From: Clostridia bacterium
GTDB taxonomy: Bacteria > Bacillota > Clostridia > RGIG6154
DNA: 64,000 bases
Assembly (NCBI GenBank): GCA_017409875.1
Contig: JAFQRW010000005.1
Span: forward strand, 1 to 64,000
Direction: 5' to 3'
In this document: piece after piece, positions 53,291 through 62,060 of the stretch
How positions within the stretch are numbered: the stretch's first letter is position 1
Layout of the letters: every line of letters begins with the position of its first letter
Program-made: the position numbers and the translations under genes
Notes under the pieces: model-generated
What the model was told of the DNA's origin: nothing
Seen by the model: only the letters and a program-made list of their open reading frames with translations
Database searches by the model: none

Positions 53291-55351
53291 ATGAAAAAAA
53301 TCTTATGTGTTGTGCTTTCGCTTTTAATGATTATGCCTATGGTTGCTTCAAATGTTATTGCAGGTGAAGTAGGATATTCACAAAGTGCACAAAACGTATA
53401 CATTGCAGGCGATTTATCAAAAGCAGGCGTTAATTCTAGTGAATCTGTTACACTTACCATCGTTGAGGAAGGAACAGGTGACGTTAAGTACATAGCAGAA
53501 ATTGATGTTAATTCTGACTTAAAGTACGAAACAAAGTTTAAGTTTACAGATGAGCTTAGTAACTGCAAAATCCGCATCAGCGAGGGAAAAAACGATGTAA
53601 TACAAAGTGTTGAAGCTCTCTATGTTACACAGCCTACAACATATTCTCTTACTTTAAGAGATGAAAATGGTAGTCAGGTTATCGAGGCTGATGAAATAAT
53701 AAAGACAACAGCTCAAATTACAAACAAGTACGGAAATGGTGGTACTTTCCAGATTATAGCAGCATTTTATGATGCAAATAATAAAATGATTGCCTGCGAA
53801 GAAATTACTGATGGCAGTTTTACATTTTATGAGTTAGAAAAAGAAATAAATGCTTTATCTGGCATAAAAGTTCCCGCAGAAGCAAAAAAAATCAAAGCAT
53901 TTATGTGGAATGACACACAAACCATTATTCCTCTTTCTAAAGAACAGGTAAAATTAGTAGGTGATGAAACCTTTGGCGGCGATACTGAGCAGATTACCGT
54001 TGCATTTATTGGTGATAGCTTAACTGCTCAGACGCAATACCTCAAAGTTTTGGAACATTATTATCACACAAGATATCCTGATAAAGATATTGTTTTTATA
54101 AACAAAGGTATTGGCGGTAATAGTTATGGAGACGTTATAAGCAGATTTTATTGGGACATTACTGAAAATGAAGTAACTGGAGAAGTTGATGAAGCTACAC
54201 TCTTGCTTGGATTTAACGATGTGCTTCTTGGAATGGCTTGGCCTAATGAAAACGAGCAAGAGGTTAAAGTTGCATTTGATGCAAACATTGAAAAGTATCT
54301 GAATAGATGCGAACAAGTAATTGAAATGTGCAGAGATAAAGGCATTTCTCTTACTTTAGTTTCGCCGGCTGTTTTCGATCATGGCGCATACTATGAATAC
54401 GGGGGATGGGGACATAGACATTTCCCTGAAACTGTTAATTCATACGGACTTTATAAAATGAAAGAAGGGGTTGCACAAATTGCCAAAGATAATAATTTGC
54501 CTTTTATTGATGTGTGGACTCCGACAACTAATGTTACCAATGAAGTAAGAAAAAATGACGGCAATGATGAATGTACTAAAGTAATTACAGGCAGTGATGG
54601 TGTTCATCCTACTGAACAGGGTGGCTTTTATATGTCATATGAGATAATTAAGCAGCAAGACGGCAACCCAATAGTGGCAAAGGTTGAAATTGATGCCAAA
54701 ACCGGCGCAAAAGCTACTGAAAGAGCTGATGTTGTTGTAACAGATAATAAATCCGACAGAGTTGTATATCAATATTTGGCACACGCAATTCCGGTTGCAT
54801 ATACTGATCATTACAAACAATTTGAAGATTGGGGCGTTCCTGTAACAGAAGACATAAATCAAGAAATAATTAAAGTTACAAACCTTGATGAAGGAACTTA
54901 TTACGTTAAAATTGGAGAATATACTCTCAGCGAAAATTATTCAGCATCAGAACTTGCAAATGGCGTAAACATTGCAATTGATGATAATAACCCTGCACAG
55001 CTTCAGGCTCAAGATGCGTACGACCTTGCAGTATTAAAAGTTGCAAATGAAGGTACATATAGGTCTATTGCAAGTGCTGAACAGAAAATAAGAAAATATC
55101 CTGAAATAGATGTTTCTGCATTTAAAACTATGACTGATGCTGAGCTTTCTGAGGCAAAAACTATGCTTCAGACAAAGGTAGGTTTATCAACTTATTCGGC
55201 TACAGAATATCTTAGCACCAGTAGTTATAACTACAGTTCAAAACTTTATGAAGTTGAAAACTGGGCAAATTTGCGTGATTTAGAGCGACAGGCAAGAGAA
55301 AAAGCAAAACCTGTTGAGCGTACAGTTGTAATTGAAAAAATAGGTGATTAA
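53291..55351 (+). CDS. Secreted SGNH/GDSL hydrolase, tandem copy 2
   Basis: 686 residues with the same layout as the preceding gene. A signal peptide (about 1-24) is followed by a beta-rich region starting QNVYIAGDLSKAG, then an SGNH domain with Ser243 in GDSLT, LGFNDV, and Asp436/His439 in DGVHP. The C-terminal tail is shared with copy 1 (REIIKVTNL in one, QEIIKVTNL in the other, and both end near AKPV-TVVI). It arose by tandem duplication and the two have diverged, so the substrates may differ. Strong terminator after it. Confidence 0.88.
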   Translation: MKKILCVVLSLLMIMPMVASNVIAGEVGYSQSAQNVYIAGDLSKAGVNSSESVTLTIVEEGTGDVKYIAEIDVNSDLKYETKFKFTDELSNCKIRISEGKNDVIQSVEALYVTQPTTYSLTLRDENGSQVIEADEIIKTTAQITNKYGNGGTFQIIAAFYDANNKMIACEEITDGSFTFYELEKEINALSGIKVPAEAKKIKAFMWNDTQTIIPLSKEQVKLVGDETFGGDTEQITVAFIGDSLTAQTQYLKVLEHYYHTRYPDKDIVFINKGIGGNSYGDVISRFYWDITENEVTGEVDEATLLLGFNDVLLGMAWPNENEQEVKVAFDANIEKYLNRCEQVIEMCRDKGISLTLVSPAVFDHGAYYEYGGWGHRHFPETVNSYGLYKMKEGVAQIAKDNNLPFIDVWTPTTNVTNEVRKNDGNDECTKVITGSDGVHPTEQGGFYMSYEIIKQQDGNPIVAKVEIDAKTGAKATERADVVVTDNKSDRVVYQYLAHAIPVAYTDHYKQFEDWGVPVTEDINQEIIKVTNLDEGTYYVKIGEYTLSENYSASELANGVNIAIDDNNPAQLQAQDAYDLAVLKVANEGTYRSIASAEQKIRKYPEIDVSAFKTMTDAELSEAKTMLQTKVGLSTYSATEYLSTSSYNYSSKLYEVENWANLRDLERQAREKAKPVERTVVIEKIGD

Positions 55352-55355
55352 ACCA

Positions 55356-55390
55356 AATAAGAGCTAAACTCATAGTTTGGCTCTTATTTT
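55356..55390 (+). terminator. Terminator of the SGNH hydrolase operon
   Basis: A 15-bp stem with one wobble (55356-55370 with 55374-55388), loop CAT, and a TTTT tail directly after the second hydrolase stop. Confidence 0.88.
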
Positions 55391-55438
55391 TATTTTAATA
55401 GTAAAATTTAGATGAAATTTGCATAAAATAAATTAAAT

Positions 55439-55467
55439 TTGACATTTTGCTTAGACAAGTGTATAAT
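55439..55467 (+). promoter_or_regulatory. Promoter of the ROK regulator gene
   Basis: Perfect TTGACA (55439-55444), a 17-bp spacer and perfect TATAAT (55462-55467). Confidence 0.88.
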
Positions 55468-55480
55468 TTATACTACTTGT
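55455..55480. promoter_or_regulatory. Palindromic operator candidate over the ROK promoter -10
   Basis: ACAAGT-GTATA-ATT-TATAC-T-ACTTGT is an inverted repeat with one extra base on the right. It covers the -10 hexamer, so a bound protein would block the polymerase. Autoregulation by the ROK protein encoded 25 bp downstream is the likely use. Confidence 0.6.
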
Positions 55481-55504
55481 ATTTAATTGAAAAGAGGGTT
55501 TGCT

Positions 55505-56680
55505 TTGAAAGCTAATAATTCAAAAACTAACAAGATTTCAAATCGCAAATTTATTTTAAAAATTTTTATTTTAAATTCACCTGTATCGAGAATTCAACTT
55601 TCCAAATACTCTGGACTTTCAAAAATGTCGCTTACAAATATCATTTCAGAGTTTACGGAAAAAGGATATATTAAAGAAACGGGCATTGATGTTAATGCAA
55701 GAGGTAAAAGAAAACCTATTTTGCTTGAACTTGAAGACGGTTGTATTTGTGCTATTGGTATCAATATCACAAGAACTTATGTTGAAGGTTGCCTTGCAGA
55801 CATAAAAGGCAATATGCTCTTTACAAAAAGAGTTGAGCTTCCTTGTGATGCTGACAAAAATAAGCTTGTTGAAATTGTTGGTGAGTTAATAACAATAATA
55901 AGTAATATAAGCCAGAAAGAAGTAATTGGTGTAGGAATCAGCGCTATGGGTCCGGTTGATACTGAACATGGCAAGATTTTGGCTCCAACCAACTTCTATG
56001 GAATTAACAATTTTAGCATAGTTGAAGAGGTTAAAAAGTTTACCGAGCTTCCTGTATTTTTATATAAGAATACTAACTGTGCAGCACTTGCTGAAAGATA
56101 TTACGGTGGAGGAAGAAAAAACCATAATTTCGTTTATATAGGTGTTTCAAAAGGCCTGGGAGCTGCCGCGGTTATTGATGATAACCTGGTTTTAGGCACT
56201 AACGGATGCTCTTGTGAGTTAGGTCATATTACTGTTAACCCCGATGGAGAGCTGTGTCAATGCGGAAACCGTGGTTGTCTTGAACTATACACAAATATAG
56301 AAAGAGTAATTGTAAATGCAGAAAAAGAAATCAAAAATGGAATTAAAACTTCATTAAAATTGCCGATTACTTTTGAAAGCATAGTTGACTGTGCCAAAAA
56401 AGGCGATGAATTGTGTGTTAAAACACTTGATAATCTTTGCAAGTATCTTTCAGTCGGCGTTGTAAATGCAATAAACATTTTTGACCCTTCTATTGTTATA
56501 CTGGGCAATGATATTTCAACAGGCGGTGAAGAAATTATTTCACGCCTTAAGAAAAATGTTGGCAATTTACCTATAGGGTCAAAACAACATTACGTTGAAA
56601 TAATAATGTCAAAATTCTATGATAAGGCATCGCTTCTTGGCGCTGCTACCGTAGTTTTTGATAAGCTTGTATTTGCTTGA
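55505..56680 (+). CDS. ROK-family transcriptional regulator
   Basis: 391 residues: an N-terminal winged helix-turn-helix (about 20-70, SRIQLSKYSGLSKMSLTNIISEF) and a ROK sugar-kinase-like domain. The zinc motif CQCGNRGCLE follows GHITVNPDGE, the normal ROK consensus. The kinase phosphate-1 motif DxGxT is replaced by GINITRTY, as in regulators that bind sugar without phosphorylating it. TTG 55505 has GAGGG 6 nt upstream. The neighbouring secreted hydrolases suggest it controls sugar-related genes. Confidence 0.9.
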   Translation: MKANNSKTNKISNRKFILKIFILNSPVSRIQLSKYSGLSKMSLTNIISEFTEKGYIKETGIDVNARGKRKPILLELEDGCICAIGINITRTYVEGCLADIKGNMLFTKRVELPCDADKNKLVEIVGELITIISNISQKEVIGVGISAMGPVDTEHGKILAPTNFYGINNFSIVEEVKKFTELPVFLYKNTNCAALAERYYGGGRKNHNFVYIGVSKGLGAAAVIDDNLVLGTNGCSCELGHITVNPDGELCQCGNRGCLELYTNIERVIVNAEKEIKNGIKTSLKLPITFESIVDCAKKGDELCVKTLDNLCKYLSVGVVNAINIFDPSIVILGNDISTGGEEIISRLKKNVGNLPIGSKQHYVEIIMSKFYDKASLLGAATVVFDKLVFA

Positions 56681-56717
56681 TTTAATATAAGAACTGACAG
56701 AAAGTGAGGACAAAATT

Positions 56718-58955
56718 ATGCTTTGCACCAGGTGCAAAAAAAACAGAGCAGTTGTTTTTGTGAAAAAGTTAGAAAATGGAAAGCAATATGATGAGGGATA
56801 TTGCCTTAGTTGTGCTAAAGAACTCGGAATTGCTCCCATTGATGATATGATGCAAAAAATGGGTTTAAGTGCAGAAAATATGGAAGATATAGAAGGTCAG
56901 ATTGCAGATATGATGGATATGTTTGAAAGCGGAGATCTGCCTGAAGATTTTGGGCCTTTAGGCGCTATGGGTTTTTTCCCAATGGGCAATGATACACCAA
57001 AAAACAGTTTTGACAGCACTAAATCAAAAGATAAAAACAAATCTAAAAAGAAAAGCCTTTTGGATACTTATGGTGTCAATCTGAACAATAAAGCAAAAAA
57101 AGGCGAAATAGACAGAGTTATCGGTAGAGATAAAGAGCTTTATCGTGTTATTCAGATTTTAAACAGAAGAACAAAAAATAATCCTGCATTAATTGGTGAA
57201 CCCGGTGTGGGAAAAACTGCTATTGCGGAAAGCTTGGCTCTTAGAATTGTAGAAAAAAAAGTTCCTGCTAAACTTCTCGAAAAAGAAGTATACCTTTTAG
57301 ATTTTACATCTGTTGTAGCAGGTACTCAGTTCAGGGGACAGTTTGAAGCAAGGGTTAAAAGTATAATTTCTGAGACTATAGACCGCGGAAATGTTATTTT
57401 AGTGATTGATGAAATTCATAATATAGTAGGCAGTGGTTCTGCAAATGACGGAGCTTTAAGTGCAGCAAATATATTAAAACCGTCACTTTCACGCGGTGAA
57501 ATCCAAGTGATTGGAGCTACAACTTTATCTGAATATAGAAAATATATTGAAAAAGATGCGGCTTTAGAGAGAAGATTCCAGCCTGTTATGGTCGAAGAAC
57601 CAAGCGTTGAAGAAACCATTGATATAATAAAGGGCATAAAGGAATACTACGAAACCCACCATAAGATTATTGTAACTGACGATATTATTCGTCAGGCAGT
57701 TGTTTTGTCAAAAAGATTTATACAGGGAAGATTTTTACCTGATAAAGCTATAGATGTAATAGATGAGGCAGGCTCAAAAGCAAACCTCGAAAATGAAACA
57801 CTTACTAAGCTTATTGTTTTAAGAAAAGAGCTCAAAGAAGTAGAAGCTCAAAAAGAAGATGCGGCATCGACAGATTCTATCGAGGACTACCAGAAAGCTG
57901 CTGATTTAAAGAGCAGAGAATGTAAATTAAAAGAAGAAATTGAAGCCTTGGAACAAGATTGCCAAAGTACTGTTTTAACTTCTGAGGATATAGCAAGAGT
58001 AATTGAAATGTGGACTAATGTTCCGGTTAAAAAAATTACAGAAATTGAAAGCGGAAAGCTAATGAACTTAGACGAAAACCTCAAAAAGAAGGTTATCGGT
58101 CAGGACGAAGCAATTAGTGTGTTAGCTAAAGCTATCAGAAGAAAAAGGGCAGGGGTTGACGGAAGATTAAGACCGGCATCATTTATTTTTGTTGGTCCTA
58201 CAGGTGTTGGCAAAACCGAGCTTGTTAAGGTGCTTGCAGAGGAAATGTTTGGCTCTGTAGACGATCTTATAAGGCTTGATATGACAGAGTATCAGGAGCA
58301 ACATAGTGTCTCAAAAATGATTGGTTCACCTCCTGGGTACGTTGGTTACGAGGAAGCAGGACAGCTTACCGAAAAGGTAAGACGGCATCCGTACAGCGTT
58401 GTGCTTTTTGACGAAATCGAAAAAGCACATCCGGGTGTGTATAACATTTTGTTGCAGATTTTAGATGAAGGACGTCTTACTGATGCTCAGGGAAGAGTAG
58501 TTAGCTTTGAAAATACAATAATAATATTAACTTCAAATGCCGGAATAGGTTTTGGAACAGAAACTCTTGGATTTGGTGCTAATTCTGTCGAAGAAGAAGT
58601 TGCCATGAACAAGCTTAAGCAGATATTTAAACCTGAGCTTTTGAACAGACTTGATGAAATTATTGTATTTAACAGATTAAAGACCGAAGATTTTGAAAAA
58701 ATATGCAAAATAATCTTGTCAGAAATTGAAAATTCCTTGTTAGAAAAAGGAATTACACTTTCAGTAACAGAAAATGCAATAAAACAGCTTGCAAAAATTG
58801 GTTACAGCGAAAAATATGGTGCCAGAGAGTTGAGACGCATTATAAATCGCAATATTGGAAACCAGATTGCAGAAAAGGTTATAAGTGATGAAGCAAAATT
58901 CGGTAGCGTTTTGAAGGTTGACTTTAAAAATGAGTTTTTAATTAAAATTAAATAG
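56718..58955 (+). CDS. clpE: ClpE-like AAA+ ATPase with N-terminal zinc finger
   Basis: 745-residue Hsp100 unfoldase. A zinc finger at the N-terminus (Cys3, 6, 29, 32) is followed by AAA-1 (Walker A GEPGVGKT 160-167), a UVR-like coiled middle (about 391-415) and AAA-2 (GPTGVGKT 493-500). LGFGAN (about 620) is a candidate ClpP-contact loop. The zinc finger and UVR motif point to ClpE and not ClpC. No CtsR gene or CtsR tandem heptad operator is seen in the 37 bp upstream. It follows the ROK gene closely and may share its transcript. Confidence 0.9.
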   Translation: MLCTRCKKNRAVVFVKKLENGKQYDEGYCLSCAKELGIAPIDDMMQKMGLSAENMEDIEGQIADMMDMFESGDLPEDFGPLGAMGFFPMGNDTPKNSFDSTKSKDKNKSKKKSLLDTYGVNLNNKAKKGEIDRVIGRDKELYRVIQILNRRTKNNPALIGEPGVGKTAIAESLALRIVEKKVPAKLLEKEVYLLDFTSVVAGTQFRGQFEARVKSIISETIDRGNVILVIDEIHNIVGSGSANDGALSAANILKPSLSRGEIQVIGATTLSEYRKYIEKDAALERRFQPVMVEEPSVEETIDIIKGIKEYYETHHKIIVTDDIIRQAVVLSKRFIQGRFLPDKAIDVIDEAGSKANLENETLTKLIVLRKELKEVEAQKEDAASTDSIEDYQKAADLKSRECKLKEEIEALEQDCQSTVLTSEDIARVIEMWTNVPVKKITEIESGKLMNLDENLKKKVIGQDEAISVLAKAIRRKRAGVDGRLRPASFIFVGPTGVGKTELVKVLAEEMFGSVDDLIRLDMTEYQEQHSVSKMIGSPPGYVGYEEAGQLTEKVRRHPYSVVLFDEIEKAHPGVYNILLQILDEGRLTDAQGRVVSFENTIIILTSNAGIGFGTETLGFGANSVEEEVAMNKLKQIFKPELLNRLDEIIVFNRLKTEDFEKICKIILSEIENSLLEKGITLSVTENAIKQLAKIGYSEKYGARELRRIINRNIGNQIAEKVISDEAKFGSVLKVDFKNEFLIKIK

Positions 58956-58971
58956 AATTTAGGAGAATTCT

Positions 58972-59946
58972 ATGGCAGAATTAAGATTTAATCCACTTAC
59001 TAAAGATTGGGTGATGATAGCATCACACAGACAAAACAGGCCGCAAATGCCTAAGGATTGGTGCCCTTTTTGTCCGGGTTCAGGTAAAGTACCTGAAGAA
59101 TTTGATGTTTACAAATATGACAATGATTTCCCGGCGCTTTCACAAAATCCGCCGGTTCCTGACGATGTTGAAACAAACATTTATAAAACTAAAGAGGCTT
59201 ACGGAAAGTGCGAGGTGATTTTGTATTCGCCTGAGCATACGGTTACACTTCCCGAACTTTCAGTTGAGCACATTAAAAAACTTGTTGATTTATGGACAGA
59301 AAGATTTGTTGAAATTAAAAAAGATGAGAAAATCAAATACATTTTTATTTTTGAAAACAGGGGTAATGTTGTAGGTGTTACTATGCCTCACCCTCACGGA
59401 CAGATTTATGGATATTCTGTTATTCCTAAAAAGCTGGAGCTTGAACTTGAATCTTCAAAAGAACATTTTGAAAAAACCGGTAATTGCCTGTTTTGTGATA
59501 TGTTAAAAGATGAATATGAGGCAAAGAGCAGAATTATTTTTGAAAATGATGATTTTGTTGCATTTCTTCCGTTTTTTTCAGAGTATCCTTACGGAATATA
59601 CGTTGCCATGAAAAATCATAAGCAGAATTTAGAGCAGTTTACAGAAAGTGAAAAAACAAATCTTGCTGATATCTTAAAAAAAGTTACAGGAACATTTGAT
59701 TCGCTTTTTGATTACAATTTCCCATATATGATGTGTATGCATCAAAGTCCTGTAAATTCAGAAGACACATCAGATTATTATCATTTTCATATAGAATTTT
59801 TCCCTCCTATGCGTTTTAAAGATAAGCAAAAATTCAATGCGTCGAGTGAAACGGGTGCGTGGGCACATTGCAATCCTACTTCACCTGAAGAAAAAGCACA
59901 GGAATTAAGAGAAGCATATATAAAGTTTCTTAAAAACAATAAATAG
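58972..59946 (+). CDS. galT: Galactose-1-phosphate uridylyltransferase
   Basis: HIT-superfamily enzyme of the Leloir pathway exchanging UMP between UDP-glucose and galactose 1-phosphate. The nucleophile His142 lies in HPHGQ (140-144). CPFCPG near the N-terminus and CLFCD near residue 177 are metal-binding-like. 324 aa is the length of the shorter, E. coli-like class I GalT family. It pairs with galK 9 nt downstream; there is no galE in the window. Confidence 0.95.
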   Translation: MAELRFNPLTKDWVMIASHRQNRPQMPKDWCPFCPGSGKVPEEFDVYKYDNDFPALSQNPPVPDDVETNIYKTKEAYGKCEVILYSPEHTVTLPELSVEHIKKLVDLWTERFVEIKKDEKIKYIFIFENRGNVVGVTMPHPHGQIYGYSVIPKKLELELESSKEHFEKTGNCLFCDMLKDEYEAKSRIIFENDDFVAFLPFFSEYPYGIYVAMKNHKQNLEQFTESEKTNLADILKKVTGTFDSLFDYNFPYMMCMHQSPVNSEDTSDYYHFHIEFFPPMRFKDKQKFNASSETGAWAHCNPTSPEEKAQELREAYIKFLKNNK

Positions 59947-59955
59947 GAGGACATT

Positions 59956-61134
59956 ATGAACAAACAGCAACTGATTGATGAATTTGTTAATCTATATGGC
60001 GGAGATAAAGAAACAGTTAGAGTTTTTGCATCTCCCGGCAGAGTTAATTTAATAGGTGAGCATACCGATTATAACGGTGGATTTGTTTTTCCTGCCGCGC
60101 TTACTATGGGGACTACTATTGCCCTTCGTGTGCGTAATGACAGAGTTTTAAGAATGAAGGCTACAGACCTTGATGGAATTGTTGAAGCAGATCTTAATAC
60201 TCCTGAAAAGTATAAAGACCTTTTTTGGGGGAATTATCAGGTAGGAGTTGCAGTTGAGCTTGAAAAAAATGGCTATGAAATATCAGGTTGTGATATGCTT
60301 TATGATGACACACTTCCTCATGGAGGAGGTCTTTCGTCATCTGCTGCTATTGAGGTAGCAACTGCCTTAGCACTTGCAACGATTTCAAACGAAAAAAAAG
60401 GTATCAATAAAGAAATTGATATGATTGAAATGGCCAAAATTGGTCAAAAGGCTGAAAATAATTATATCGGTGTAAATTGCGGTATTATGGATCAGTTTGC
60501 ATCTGCAATGGGTAAGAAAAATCACGTTATATTTTTAGACTGTAAGGATTTAAGCTATAAGCTTATTCCTCTTAATATTACGGGGTATAAAATTGTTATT
60601 TCAAACACTAATAAAAAAAGAAGTCTTGCAGATTCAAAATATAACGAAAGACGCTGCGAGTGTGAAGATGCACTTTCAAAACTAAATACTGTTATTGATT
60701 ATGACTATCTTGGTGTAATTCCCACACAGGTGTTTGAACAACATAAAAACGTAATCGGCGATGAAATAAAAATTAAAAGAGCTGAGCACGTGGTATATGA
60801 ATGTGACAGGGTGTTAAAATCAATAGAAGCTCTTGAAAATAATGATATTTTAAAGTTTGGTGAGCTAATGAATAGTTCGCATAATTCCTTAAGAGATTTA
60901 TATGAAGTTACCGGCATTGAACTTGATACATTGGTAGACGAAGCACGTAAAGTTGACGGCTGTATCGGCTCAAGAATGACTGGAGCAGGATTTGGAGGTT
61001 GCACTGTAAGCATCGTTAAAGATGAAGCGGTTGAACAGTTTAAAGAAATTGTTGGGAAAAACTATACAGAAAAAATAGGCTATGCACCATCATTTTATGT
61101 AAGCGATTTGGGTGACGGAGGCAGAGAGATATAG
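59956..61134 (+). CDS. galK: Galactokinase
   Basis: GHMP kinase that phosphorylates galactose. The signature GRVNLIGEHTDYNGG (about 28-42), the ATP loop GGGLSSSAAIE (about 121-131) and the C-terminal MTGAGFGGCTVS are all present. 392 aa. It follows galT with a GGAGG site. rdgB starts 13 nt after its stop. Confidence 0.97.
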   Translation: MNKQQLIDEFVNLYGGDKETVRVFASPGRVNLIGEHTDYNGGFVFPAALTMGTTIALRVRNDRVLRMKATDLDGIVEADLNTPEKYKDLFWGNYQVGVAVELEKNGYEISGCDMLYDDTLPHGGGLSSSAAIEVATALALATISNEKKGINKEIDMIEMAKIGQKAENNYIGVNCGIMDQFASAMGKKNHVIFLDCKDLSYKLIPLNITGYKIVISNTNKKRSLADSKYNERRCECEDALSKLNTVIDYDYLGVIPTQVFEQHKNVIGDEIKIKRAEHVVYECDRVLKSIEALENNDILKFGELMNSSHNSLRDLYEVTGIELDTLVDEARKVDGCIGSRMTGAGFGGCTVSIVKDEAVEQFKEIVGKNYTEKIGYAPSFYVSDLGDGGREI

Positions 61135-61147
61135 TTTTGGAGGAAAT

Positions 61148-61753
61148 ATGAAGATTAATGAAATTCTTCTTGCAACAAATAACCAAGGGAAAGTAAAGGA
61201 AATGAAATCCATAATGTCTGATCTTGGTATAAATGTTTACTCTTTGAAAGACAAAGGTATTGATGTTGAAGTCGAAGAAGACGGAAAAACTTTTGAGGAG
61301 AATGCCGTAAAAAAGGCAGAAGAAATAGCAAAAATCTCGGGTATGATTACTGTTTCAGATGATTCAGGGCTTGAAGTATATGCCTTAGACTTAAGGCCGG
61401 GAATATATTCTGCACGTTATGCAGGTGAAGGCGCAACAAGCGAGATGCTATGCAATAAACTTCTTGATGAACTTAAAAATGTTCCTCATGATAAAAGAGG
61501 TGCAAGATTTGTAAGTGTAGTGGTGGTGGTTTATCCAGACGGCACTAAACTTGCTTTAAGAGGCGAGTGTGAGGGAAGTATAACTATGGAGCCTAAAGGC
61601 AGCGGCGGATTTGGATATGACCCTGTTTTTTATGTAGACGATTATAGTATGACATTTGCCGAAATGCCATTGGAAGAAAAGAACAAAATTAGTCATCGTG
61701 CAAAGGCATTTTTTAAGCTGAAAGACCATTTAAAAGCAGAACTTAACAACTAA
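61148..61753 (+). CDS. rdgB: XTP/dITP diphosphatase (RdgB/HAM1)
   Basis: 201-residue house-cleaning nucleotidase that hydrolyses non-canonical purine triphosphates. LLATNNQGKVKEM at the start, SDDSGLEV, the SARYAGEGA loop and a GFGYDPVFY motif are typical. ATG 61148 is 5 nt after GGAGGAAAT; a longer frame to 61112 overlaps galK and is rejected. Confidence 0.95.
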   Translation: MKINEILLATNNQGKVKEMKSIMSDLGINVYSLKDKGIDVEVEEDGKTFEENAVKKAEEIAKISGMITVSDDSGLEVYALDLRPGIYSARYAGEGATSEMLCNKLLDELKNVPHDKRGARFVSVVVVVYPDGTKLALRGECEGSITMEPKGSGGFGYDPVFYVDDYSMTFAEMPLEEKNKISHRAKAFFKLKDHLKAELNN

Positions 61754-61761
61754 AATGCCTC

Positions 61762-61790
61762 TTGACATTAAAAGTTAAATATGATATCAT
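61762..61790 (+). promoter_or_regulatory. pheST promoter
   Basis: Perfect TTGACA (61762-61767), a 17-bp spacer and TATCAT (61785-61790), just before the T-box. Confidence 0.8.
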
Positions 61791-61794
61791 ATTT

Positions 61795-62044
61795 TAAGAT
61801 TGTGAAGATGTGTAAGTAGTATCGTTTACTGCAAAAGAGAGCAGGTGTCATTGGGCTGTAAACACTTGTTGCAAAGAAACGATGTGAATTTCAGCATTGG
61901 AGTCTCTTGCGAAAGCTTTTTGGTATAAGCAAGGTGTTGTTGCCTCACACAATAGGCAGTTTAAGTGCAGAAAAGATTTGTTTTCTGAATTTGGGTGGTA
62001 CCGCGGGTAATATGCTCGTCCCTTTTGGGACGGGCATTTTTTTT
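61795..62044 (+). promoter_or_regulatory. T-box riboswitch of pheST (specifier UUC, Phe)
   Basis: Stem I has AAGTAGT on the 5' side and GTGAATTTCA on the 3' side, placing the specifier TTC at 61890-61892, which matches the PheS gene behind it. The T-box GGTGGTACCGCGGG lies at about 61994-62007. The terminator ATGCTCGTCCC (62012-62022) with GGGACGGGCAT (62027-62037) ends in eight T. Confidence 0.95.
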
Positions 62045-62060
62045 AGAAAGGAAAGAGAAT

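Noticed and set aside
61995-62060. Longer N-terminus for PheS
   Set aside because: The extra codons lie in the T-box terminator stem; AAAGGAAAG before ATG 62061 gives the true start.
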